This document shows positions 16,333 to 23,556 of a DNA stretch of 52,292 bases, in pieces; position 1 is the first letter of the stretch; each line of letters opens with the position of its first letter. A program made the translations under genes and the position numbers. The DNA lies in assembly GCA_964403795.1 (NCBI GenBank), contig CAYOHP010000032.1:1-52292 (forward strand). The letters are read 5' to 3'. The DNA is from CAYOHP01 sp964403795 [NCBI: uncultured bacterium] (GTDB lineage Bacteria; Muiribacteriota; UBA6191; CAZXTJ01). A model generated the notes under the pieces. That model was not told the DNA's origin, ran no database searches, and saw only the letters and a list, made by a program, of their open reading frames with translations.

Positions 16333-17952
16333 TCATCGGACCTCGCCGAGTTCGACCAGGAGATACCGAAAGGACCCGACCCGTCCGAAGGGGCGGTCGG
16401 TGGCATCGACCCGAGCGAGCACCCGGGCCCTGGGGATTTTCGGATCGGGGTCTGCGGAACCGCTCGTGGGCATCGCCACCAGCAGAGCGGTGACTCCTTC
16501 GGCGCGCGCCCGGGCCAGTCCCGTGGGTCCCGCCGGGAGCGGACCCAACCAGGGGAACCGGCCCAGGGCCGCCACGAACAGCCCCATGGCGTTGGGCGGT
16601 GCCGAGGGCTCCGGCGACCAGGAGGCCAGCGCCGTCACCGGTCGACCCGCGGCCGCGTCGGCCAGCTGCCCTGCGATCCGGGCCTGGAGCGGCCTCTCCA
16701 TGCCGATTCCCAGGACACCGACGCGGAGGAAGGCGGCCATCGCGCCCCAGCCGGCGACCAGCTGGGCGCCGACGCGCACTGCCCGTACCCGGGACGGCTC
16801 GGCGGGCTCCGGCGCCCCCGCGCCCGGAAGCCCGGCCAGGGCCAGCAGCAGGGCCCAGCCCGGCAGCCCGTAGCGGGTGGCGAAGAACGCCGGGGCGTAG
16901 ACCAGGAGCAGGGCGCCAAGGCCGATCCCGAGGACCCGGGCCGGCTCCGAGACCGGTCGCCGGAGGATCCCGAGCCAGGCACCGCCCAGGATGGCGGCCA
17001 GGAGCTGGAGCCCGACCAGGTCCACGGCGCCGAGCTCGACCAGGGCGGCCCGCAGCGAGAGGGCCGAGAAGGAGAGCTGGCGGACCAGGGTCGAGGAGTC
17101 CTGGAACGGCGACCACAGGGTGTAGTCCATCTCCTCGGGACACTCCCAGGAGGTGATGCGTCCCGGCCGGGGCCGGTGGAAGGCGGAGAACGTGGGATGC
17201 CCGGTGACGGTGTCGTACCCGAGTCCTGGGCGACCCTGGGCGGGCGAGAGCAGCGCATGGTTCAAGGCCGCACTGGTGGCGAAGGTGGGGCGCCCGTGAT
17301 GCCAGGAGAGCACCAGGATCCATGGCAGGAGCAGGGCCGAGGCGGCCGTTGCGGAGGTCGCCAGGGAGGCTCCCAGCCCGGCCTTCCCCAGTCGGCCCCT
17401 GCGGGCGCGATCGAGGCGGGACCCGAGCACCAGCAGGGTCGCCAGCGGGAGTCCGGCCCCCTTGGCGAAGGCCGAGACCGCGATCAGGATCCCGATCCGG
17501 CGATCCCGGGCCGGGTCCACGATTCCCTGGGCCTCCTCGATCAACCAGGCGGAGATCCAGACGATGGCTGCCCCCAGGGCCAGATCCCCGGTGTAGTAGG
17601 TCCCGCACCAGAAGGCGGCGTGGAGCGCCATGGACGCCTCGAGGAGCGAGGCCAGGGCGCCCCCGATTCCGGAGGCCGCGAACAGGCGGACCGAACCGGC
17701 GAGCAGGGCCGCACCGGAAGCCAGCAGGACCGATCGGCAGGCCGCTTCCGCCGGGATCCCGGCAGCCAGGAAGGGGACGAGGAGCCAGCTCGAGAGAGGT
17801 CCCCAGTAGCCGGTGATCGCCAGCTCGAAGCGTCCCGCCAGGTAGTGGCGCGCCACCTCGACGACCGCCACCTGGTCGGGATCCATGATCCATGCCTGAC
17901 GGACCGCCAGGACGCCCCCGACCAGGGCGAAGAGGAGGTAGCAGGGGCGCAT
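16333..17952 (-). CDS. GT-C-like membrane protein, member of a local three-gene family
   Basis: 539 residues, about 11 membrane helices. The first outer loop reads IMDPDQVAVVEVARHYLAG and continues AITGYWGPLSSWLLVP. A central lumenal loop has PTFSAFHRPRPGRITSWE. Both features recur in the genes at 19254 and 23557 (AVSPYWSPLLSWLTVP; PGR-type loop plus W), so these three are paralogs, distinct from the other two GT-C genes. A membrane glycosyltransferase using a lipid-linked sugar is the likely role. The start ATG at 17952 has no Shine-Dalgarno, but TACACT lies exactly 6 nt upstream, so the mRNA may be leaderless. The frame is open 63 bp further, but that would run through the -10 box. A terminator follows at 16292-16309. 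Confidence 0.75.
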   Translation of the reverse strand: MRPCYLLFALVGGVLAVRQAWIMDPDQVAVVEVARHYLAGRFELAITGYWGPLSSWLLVPFLAAGIPAEAACRSVLLASGAALLAGSVRLFAASGIGGALASLLEASMALHAAFWCGTYYTGDLALGAAIVWISAWLIEEAQGIVDPARDRRIGILIAVSAFAKGAGLPLATLLVLGSRLDRARRGRLGKAGLGASLATSATAASALLLPWILVLSWHHGRPTFATSAALNHALLSPAQGRPGLGYDTVTGHPTFSAFHRPRPGRITSWECPEEMDYTLWSPFQDSSTLVRQLSFSALSLRAALVELGAVDLVGLQLLAAILGGAWLGILRRPVSEPARVLGIGLGALLLVYAPAFFATRYGLPGWALLLALAGLPGAGAPEPAEPSRVRAVRVGAQLVAGWGAMAAFLRVGVLGIGMERPLQARIAGQLADAAAGRPVTALASWSPEPSAPPNAMGLFVAALGRFPWLGPLPAGPTGLARARAEGVTALLVAMPTSGSADPDPKIPRARVLARVDATDRPFGRVGSFRYLLVELGEVR

Positions 17953-17958
17953 CGCACG

Positions 17959-17964
17959 AGTGTA
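17959..17964 (-). promoter_or_regulatory. -10 box placed for a leaderless transcript
   Basis: TACACT on the minus strand is followed by 6 nt and then the ATG at 17952. With the usual distance from -10 box to transcription start, the first transcribed base would be the A of the start codon. No ribosome-binding site is present. Confidence 0.55.
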
Positions 17965-18009
17965 GCGCCGGGGTACCGCGACGGGATCCCCGTCCCACGC
18001 AAGGGTGTC

Positions 18010-18038
18010 TTGCAACGCGGCCCTCGTCCCTCCACACT
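18010..18038 (+). promoter_or_regulatory. Promoter of the aminotransferase gene
   Basis: TTGCAA (18010-18015), a 17-bp spacer and CACACT (18033-18038) point to a start near 18045. That lies past the ATG at 18040, which argues that translation of the aminotransferase begins at the GTG near 18106. Confidence 0.4.
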
Positions 18039-18105
18039 GATGGCCCGGATCCGCCCCCCTCCCGGCCAGGGCAGCGGCCTATCGGATCCGCCGGAGGTGT
18101 CGCTC

Positions 18106-19203
18106 GTGGTGCCCTTCCTCGATCTGCCGGCCCAGGTCCGGTCGCTGCGCGGCGAACTCGAGGCGGCGATCGGTCGGGTCCTCGACACCTGCCAGTTCAC
18201 GCTGGGCTCCGAGGTGGCCGCCTTCGAGGAGGAGTTCGCCCGCTTCGTCGAGGTGCCGCATGCGATCGCGGTGAACAACGGGACGAGTGCCCTCCACCTC
18301 GCCCTGTTGGCGGCCGGGGTCGGACCGGGCGACGAGGTCGTGACCACGCCGCTCACCTTCACGGCCACGGTGGCGGCGATCGTGTACACGGGCGCGACCC
18401 CGGTGTTCGCGGAGGTCGACCCCGATACCCTGCTCCTCGACCCCGACGCGGTCGAAGCCCGCATCGGGCCGAAGACCAAGGCCCTCCTGCCTGTCCACCT
18501 CTACGGACAGTGCGTCGACATGGATCCGTTCCTCCGGCTCGCCGACCGCAACGGCGTGGTCCTCATCGAGGACGCGGCCCAGGCCCACGGAGCCAGGGAC
18601 CGCGGCCGGCGGGCAGGTTCCATGGGGCGGATGGGGTGCTTCAGCTTCTATCCGGGCAAGAACCTGGGAGCCTGCGGCGAGGGGGGTGCGGTGACGACCC
18701 GGGATCCGGCCATGGCGGAGAAGATCCGACTGCTCCGGGACTGGGCCCAGCCTCGCCGGTACCACCATGTCTCGCTCGGCTTCAACTACCGGATGGAGGG
18801 CTTCCAGGGAGCGACGCTCCGGGTGAAGCTCCGGCACCTGGAGGCATGGAACGAGGCCCGTCGCCGCCATGCCGAAGGTTACGACCGGGCCTTCGCGGAG
18901 AGCACCCTGGAGCGGGTGGGCCAGAGGTCGGAGGCCGAGTCCGTGCACCACCTCTACGTGGTGCGCCATCCCCAGCGGGATGCCCTGCGTACCCACCTGG
19001 AGGCCAAGGGAATCCAGTCCGGGCTCCACTACCCGGTCCCCTGCCATCTCCAGCCGGCCTACGCATCCCTCGGGCACCGGGCCGGGGACTTCCCCAATGC
19101 CGAGACCGCGGCGGCCGAGGTCGTCTCTCTCCCGATGTTCCCGGAACTCTCCGAGGCCCAGCGGGAAGAGGTGGTCGAGGCGGTCCGGTCCTTCCAGGGC
19201 TGA
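18106..19203 (+). CDS. DegT/DnrJ/EryC1/StrS-family sugar aminotransferase
   Basis: 365 residues. PLP-dependent transaminase that turns a keto nucleotide-sugar into an amino sugar, in the cytoplasm. Family blocks: VPFLDL at the N-terminus, NNGTSALHLAL, TPLTFTATVAAI, VHLYGQC, IEDAAQAHGA and SFYPGKNLGACGEGG, whose Lys forms the Schiff base. GTG at 18106 is preferred: GGAGG lies 8 nt upstream, homologs begin at VPFLDL, and the promoter predicted at 18010-18038 starts after the upstream ATG at 18040. It is followed by a GT-C gene and by a Gfo/Idh/MocA dehydrogenase. That pairing makes 3-amino-3-deoxy sugars in WlbA/WlbC-type pathways; the acetyltransferase of such pathways is not seen here. Confidence 0.88.
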   Translation: MVPFLDLPAQVRSLRGELEAAIGRVLDTCQFTLGSEVAAFEEEFARFVEVPHAIAVNNGTSALHLALLAAGVGPGDEVVTTPLTFTATVAAIVYTGATPVFAEVDPDTLLLDPDAVEARIGPKTKALLPVHLYGQCVDMDPFLRLADRNGVVLIEDAAQAHGARDRGRRAGSMGRMGCFSFYPGKNLGACGEGGAVTTRDPAMAEKIRLLRDWAQPRRYHHVSLGFNYRMEGFQGATLRVKLRHLEAWNEARRRHAEGYDRAFAESTLERVGQRSEAESVHHLYVVRHPQRDALRTHLEAKGIQSGLHYPVPCHLQPAYASLGHRAGDFPNAETAAAEVVSLPMFPELSEAQREEVVEAVRSFQG

Positions 19204-19238
19204 CCAGGCGCCTCGGGGCCGGTCGAGGTCCGGGGCGG

Positions 19239-19244
19239 TACCCT
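19239..19244 (+). promoter_or_regulatory. -10 box 9 nt before a start codon lacking a ribosome site
   Basis: TACCCT is followed by 9 nt and the ATG at 19254. There is no Shine-Dalgarno. The same 9-nt arrangement occurs before 29963, 37010 and, on the minus strand, 41029. It suggests a 5' leader of at most about 3 nt. Confidence 0.45.
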
Positions 19245-19253
19245 GGCGACCGG

Positions 19254-20906
19254 ATGGACCGCCCCGAAGCCCGTACCTTCCCTGCCTCCTGGCTCCCCAT
19301 GGGACTCGGCCTCGCCCTGGGCCTGCTGGCCGGCTTCCCGCTCCGCTTCCTGGTCGGGACCGATCTCACCTGCTACCTCCTGGCGGCCCGGGACTACGCC
19401 TCGGGGGCCTTCGGCCTGGCGGTGAGCCCCTACTGGTCCCCGCTCCTCTCGTGGCTCACGGTTCCCGCCACCTGGCTGGGGATCGCTCCCCACCTCCTGG
19501 CCCATACCTGGGGAGCGGTGGGTCTCGGGGCGCGTGCCTGGGCTGCGAGCCTTCTGGCGGAGCGCCTCGGCGCGTCCCCGGGAGCGGTCCTCGGCTCAGG
19601 GATCCTGGTGGCCCTGGCGGGAGCAGTGGACGTCCATCGCGCCTCCGACCAGTGGATGGGAGCTCTCTTCCTCGCCTTCCTGGCGCTCTTCATGCCCGCC
19701 CGGGAGGCCGCCGCGCCCCGGGACGCACCCGTCCTCCCGGGGGCCCTGGCAGGGCTCGCCTATCTGGCCAAGGCCGCCGCGCTCCCCCATGCCCTCCTGG
19801 TTGCAGGGGTCGATCTCGGGCTCCGGCGCAGGGGACGGGACTTCGCATGGTTCCTGCTCGGCCTGGCCCTGCTGGCGGGTCCATGGATCCTGGTCCTGTC
19901 TCTCCGTTCCGGCACCCCCACCCTGGGAGCGGCGGGGAGCGTGAACCTCCGGGCCTTCGCACCCGATGGCCGGCCCGAGTGGCATCCCTACTTCCAGGCC
20001 ACCCGACTCATGCCCCCGCCCCAGGGCCGCATGCATGCCTGGCAGGTCCCCGAGACCCATCCCTACCCGGAGCTGTCCGGGCTCGCCTCCCCCCCGGGCC
20101 TGGCCGCCCTGCGCCGCAGGTTCCGCGAGGGGCTCTGGCGGGCCCTTCGGACGGTCTCCGGTCCCGACACCGATGCCTTGTGCTTGCGCCTGCTGGCCTT
20201 GGCCGGCCTGGTAGCCACAGCCCTGGGTGGGAGTCGGGCCCTCTTCGCCGATCGCCATCAGGCCAGGCTGCTCCTGGCGGCTGTGGTCTCCGGGGTGGTC
20301 CTCTACCTCCCGGTGGTCAACGACCAGGACCGCTACTACTGGGTGGCGCGCGATCTGCTCACGGTGGCCGCGGTGGTGGGTGCCGCCCGGCTGGCCGCGG
20401 CGGCTGCCGACCCGGTGTCGGCCGGCCGGCGTTCGGTCCTGCTGCTGGGGATCTCCCTGGCCCTGCCTCCCGCCATCGGCCTCCTCGCGCTGGTGGCGCG
20501 TCCCCCGGTGGGAGAGGCGACCGTCCTCCTGGCCGCCCGGCTCAGGGCCTCCGGGATCGAAGGCCCGATGGCCGGCAGTCGCTTCCAGGCCCTGGTGGTG
20601 GCCTACCACCTGGATGTCCCCTTCCAGGGTGTTCCGGACCTCCGGTCGCGTCGGGATCTCCGCAACGACCTGGAAACCGCCGGTACCCGGACCCTGCTGG
20701 TCTGGGACGAGGATCCGCTGGCGCGGCTGGTCGAGGGCGAGCCCGGATTCCATCGCATCCTCGCCGCCCCAGGGGAAGGCGGAGCCCAGGTCTCCGCCTA
20801 CCGGATCGCCTTCCGGGATCGGGAGGGGCCTGCCGGCGACGGCCCGGGCCCGGCAAGTACACTGGTGACGCCAGGGGAGTCGGCCCCCCAGGAAGGGAGC
20901 GAATGA
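19254..20906 (+). CDS. GT-C-like membrane protein, member of a local three-gene family
   Basis: 550 residues, about 11 membrane helices plus a soluble C-terminal part of roughly 120 residues. The first outer loop is GTDLTCYLLAARDYASGAFG followed by AVSPYWSPLLSWLTVP. The central loop has PPPQGRMHAWQVPE, the counterpart of PGRITSWE in the paralog at 16333. Sitting between the aminotransferase and the dehydrogenase, it may transfer the amino sugar those enzymes make (inference from position). The ATG at 19254 has no ribosome site but a TACCCT box 9 nt upstream. The stop overlaps the next ATG (ATGA). Confidence 0.75.
   Translation: MDRPEARTFPASWLPMGLGLALGLLAGFPLRFLVGTDLTCYLLAARDYASGAFGLAVSPYWSPLLSWLTVPATWLGIAPHLLAHTWGAVGLGARAWAASLLAERLGASPGAVLGSGILVALAGAVDVHRASDQWMGALFLAFLALFMPAREAAAPRDAPVLPGALAGLAYLAKAAALPHALLVAGVDLGLRRRGRDFAWFLLGLALLAGPWILVLSLRSGTPTLGAAGSVNLRAFAPDGRPEWHPYFQATRLMPPPQGRMHAWQVPETHPYPELSGLASPPGLAALRRRFREGLWRALRTVSGPDTDALCLRLLALAGLVATALGGSRALFADRHQARLLLAAVVSGVVLYLPVVNDQDRYYWVARDLLTVAAVVGAARLAAAAADPVSAGRRSVLLLGISLALPPAIGLLALVARPPVGEATVLLAARLRASGIEGPMAGSRFQALVVAYHLDVPFQGVPDLRSRRDLRNDLETAGTRTLLVWDEDPLARLVEGEPGFHRILAAPGEGGAQVSAYRIAFRDREGPAGDGPGPASTLVTPGESAPQEGSE
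20858..20863 (+). promoter_or_regulatory. Possible internal -10 box before the dehydrogenase gene
   Basis: TACACT inside the 3' end of the GT-C gene, 39 bp before the dehydrogenase ATG. It fits the TACNNT form seen elsewhere in the window, but there is no recognisable -35, so it is weak. Confidence 0.25.
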
Positions 20907-21982
20907 GTCCGCAGCCCGTGGGAGTCGGGATCGTGGGATACGGGTACTGGGGGCCGAACCTGGTCAGGAACTTCCAGGAGGCGCGCACCACCCGGGTCGC
21001 CGGTATCTGCGAACGGGACCCGGGTCGACGCGCCAAGGCCGCCACTTCGGCGCCGGGGATCCCCGTGGTGGCCGACCTCGAAGAGCTGCTGGCATTGGCG
21101 GAGGTCGAGGCCGTGGCCATCGCGACGCCGGTCCGCAGCCACCATGCCCTGGCCCGCCGGGCCCTCGAGAGCGGGCGGCATGTGTTCGTGGAGAAGCCGT
21201 TCACCTACACCGCCGAGGAGGCCCTGGACCTGATCCGGCTGGCGCGCCGGCAGGACCGGCGGATCATGGTGGACCACACCTTCGTCTACACCGGCGCGGT
21301 CATGAAACTCCGGGAGATCACCCGGGCCGGGGATCTGGGCGAACTCCTGTACTACGACTCGGTACGGATCAACCTGGGCCTGTTCCAGCCGGACGTCGAC
21401 GTGATCTGGGACCTGGCGCCGCATGACTTCTCGATCCTCGACCATGTGGTCCCGACGCGGCCCCAGAGGATCTCGGCCATCGGGTCCTCGCATGCTCCCT
21501 CGGGCCACAGCGATCTCGCCTACGTCACCCTGGACTTCGGCTCCGGCTTCCTCGGCCACCTGCACCTGAACTGGCTGGCGCCCGTAAAGGTCCGTCAGAT
21601 CATGATCGGCGGCTCGCGCAAGATGGCCGTGTACAACGACGTGCTCCCCGACGAGAAGATCCGGATCTACGACCGGGGGATCCAGGTGGAGTCCCGTCCT
21701 CTCGCCGAAGCCGGAGGCGACGAGGAACGGGAACGGCGCTACCAGACCATGATCTCGTACCGTACCGGCGACGTGCATGCCCCGTGGCTGGACCGGACCG
21801 AGGCGCTCCATCGGGAGTGCAAGGCCTTCGGGCATGCGATCCGGAGCGGCGAGCCCATCGAGACGGATTCCATCGCCGGCCTCCGGGTGGTCCTCATGCT
21901 GGAGGCGGCCTCCCGTTCCCTCCAGGCCGGCGGAGGGTTCGTGGCGATCGACTGGGACCTGCTGGAGTCGGCGAGCGGGTAG
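20903..21982 (+). CDS. Gfo/Idh/MocA-family sugar-nucleotide dehydrogenase (WlbA-like)
   Basis: 359 residues. The N-terminal NAD-binding Rossmann domain has GIVGYGYWGPNLVRN, then ATPVRSHHALA and the catalytic EKPFTYTAEEA; the C-terminal domain has WDLAPHDFSILDH with the conserved His. Members that start with the GYGYWGPN form and work with a DegT aminotransferase oxidise UDP-N-acetylglucosamine-type sugars at C3. The exact substrate is inferred, not shown. The ATG overlaps the previous stop (ATGA), with GGAAGGGAG about 3 nt upstream, so translation is coupled. Confidence 0.87.
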   Translation: MSPQPVGVGIVGYGYWGPNLVRNFQEARTTRVAGICERDPGRRAKAATSAPGIPVVADLEELLALAEVEAVAIATPVRSHHALARRALESGRHVFVEKPFTYTAEEALDLIRLARRQDRRIMVDHTFVYTGAVMKLREITRAGDLGELLYYDSVRINLGLFQPDVDVIWDLAPHDFSILDHVVPTRPQRISAIGSSHAPSGHSDLAYVTLDFGSGFLGHLHLNWLAPVKVRQIMIGGSRKMAVYNDVLPDEKIRIYDRGIQVESRPLAEAGGDEERERRYQTMISYRTGDVHAPWLDRTEALHRECKAFGHAIRSGEPIETDSIAGLRVVLMLEAASRSLQAGGGFVAIDWDLLESASG

Positions 21983-22030
21983 AGCCCTCCCGAGGACGCC
22001 GGATCGCGAGGACCGGGAGACCGGTTCTGG

Positions 22031-22036
22031 TACCCT
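22031..22036 (+). promoter_or_regulatory. -10 box before the zinc-ribbon kinase gene
   Basis: TACCCT lies in the 77-bp gap after the dehydrogenase, 23 bp before the TTG start, and is preceded by GG as in other copies. A GGAAGGGG ribosome site falls between it and the start codon. No clear -35. Confidence 0.35.
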
Positions 22037-22059
22037 CTCCGGGCACGGGAAGGGGCTGC

Positions 22060-23505
22060 TTGGGCACACCGGGATCGCTGGTCTGCGGGTTCTGCGGGCG
22101 GGCGATGCCCGGCGGACCCCGTCCGGTCGGTGCGGTGCTCGCATGTTCCGGGTGCGGACTCCGCCAGGTGGTGGACTCCCGGGGAGGACTCCGGGTCCAC
22201 GACGTGGTCGCCTCCCTGGACACCGCCATCGAGTCGACGACCGGTGGGGGAACCGGGGGAGCCGGGGCAATTCCCGGCTACCGGGTCGTCCGCAAGATCG
22301 GCCAGGGCGGCATGGGGGTGGTCCTGGAGGCCGACCAGATCTCGCTCGGCCGCAAGGTGGCCATCAAGCTCCTGATCGGACACCTCTCCCAGGAGCCCGA
22401 CTTCGTCCGCCGCTTCGAGCGGGAGGCCATGGCCCTGGCCTCGCTCTCCCATCCGGGCATCGTGGCGGTCTATGACCGGGGCACCTATGCCGGGCATGTC
22501 TACTTCGTCATGGAGTTCGTCGACGGACCTTCCCTTCGGACCGTGCTCGGCATGGGTGGGGGCAAGCTCCCCCAGGCCCGGGCCCTCGATCTGGCGCTCC
22601 AGGTGGCCGACGCCCTCTGCTACGTGCACGAGCGGGGGATCGTGCACCGGGACGTGAAGCCGGAGAACGTCCTGGTGGCCGGCGCCGATCGGGTGAAGGT
22701 GACCGACTTCGGCCTGGCCGGGATGGTCGACCGGGCCCGCGACGCGGCCCTCACCGCAGAGAACACGGCCATGGGGACGCTCCACTACCTGGCCCCGGAA
22801 CAGCGCCTGGATGCCCGGACCGCGGACGGACGCAGCGACCTCTACTCGCTGGGGGTCACCGTCTACGAGATGGTCACCGGGATGCTCCCGCTCGGTGCCT
22901 GGGTCCCTCCCCACCAGGCGGTGCCGGGTCTCGACCCCCGGCTCGACCCGCTCCTGGCCCGTGCCCTGCGTCGCCGCCGCGAGGATCGATACGCCTCCAT
23001 GGCGGAGTTCCGGGATGCCATGGCCGGGGTCCGGGCCACCCTCTCCGGGCCACCGCATCCGGGTCGGCCCGGCTCGCGCCCCGGTCCCGATCCTGCCCGC
23101 AAGCCGCCCGTCGACCTCGATGCCCTGGTCCTCGACTCAGGGGTACTGCGCGCCGAATCCGGAGGGGTCGTCACGGCCGGGCCGGGCGCCAGCGACGCTT
23201 CGCTGCTCGCCAGCGAACTCGACCGGCTGACGCGGGGCATCCCCGGCGCTGGCCCCTCCTCGGTCCCGACCGATCCCCGGAAGCGGCCGCCGCTCCCCCT
23301 CTCCCTGCCTCCCGAGGCCGCCCCCGGAATCCGGGTTCCCGCCGGTGCCAAGCCTCGTTCCAAGACCGCCCCCTTGCCGCGAACGACCCCGGAGGCCAAC
23401 CTCGCCTCGGCGCCCACCGTCCCGCAGGCCCGGCCCGGGAGCGACGAAGGAACCGACGAGGCTCCCCGGCCCCCACCTCCCCGGGTCCGTACCCGCGACC
23501 GCTGA
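22060..23505 (+). CDS. Ser/Thr protein kinase with N-terminal zinc ribbon
   Basis: 481 residues. Residues 1-35 contain Cys9-x2-Cys12 and Cys29-x2-Cys32, a zinc ribbon. The kinase domain (about 70-335) has the Gly loop IGQGGMGVV, VAIKLL, the catalytic HRDVKPEN (Asp198), DFG and APEQ, so it should be active. The last ~150 residues are Pro/Arg/Ser-rich and probably disordered, with no membrane segment, so the kinase is likely cytosolic. I chose TTG at 22060 because it includes all four cysteines and has GGAAGGGG upstream; no ATG precedes the ribbon. It follows the sugar genes on the same strand and could control that pathway, but its target is unknown. Confidence 0.88.
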   Translation: MGTPGSLVCGFCGRAMPGGPRPVGAVLACSGCGLRQVVDSRGGLRVHDVVASLDTAIESTTGGGTGGAGAIPGYRVVRKIGQGGMGVVLEADQISLGRKVAIKLLIGHLSQEPDFVRRFEREAMALASLSHPGIVAVYDRGTYAGHVYFVMEFVDGPSLRTVLGMGGGKLPQARALDLALQVADALCYVHERGIVHRDVKPENVLVAGADRVKVTDFGLAGMVDRARDAALTAENTAMGTLHYLAPEQRLDARTADGRSDLYSLGVTVYEMVTGMLPLGAWVPPHQAVPGLDPRLDPLLARALRRRREDRYASMAEFRDAMAGVRATLSGPPHPGRPGSRPGPDPARKPPVDLDALVLDSGVLRAESGGVVTAGPGASDASLLASELDRLTRGIPGAGPSSVPTDPRKRPPLPLSLPPEAAPGIRVPAGAKPRSKTAPLPRTTPEANLASAPTVPQARPGSDEGTDEAPRPPPPRVRTRDR

Positions 23506-23521
23506 TCCCGTGAACCTGCCG

Positions 23522-23536
23522 GATCCGAATCGGATC
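23522..23536. repeat. 15-bp palindrome between convergent genes
   Basis: GATCCGA-A-TCGGATC, a perfect 7-bp dyad, fills part of the 51-bp gap between the kinase stop and the stop of the GT-C gene. It could act as a short bidirectional terminator, but it lacks T-runs. Confidence 0.4.
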
Positions 23537-23556
23537 GCGGCTCAGGGGGGATCGGA

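Noticed and set aside
18040-18105. ATG at 18040 as start of the aminotransferase
   Set aside because: It has no ribosome site, adds residues absent from the family, and lies before the transcription start predicted from the 18010-18038 promoter.
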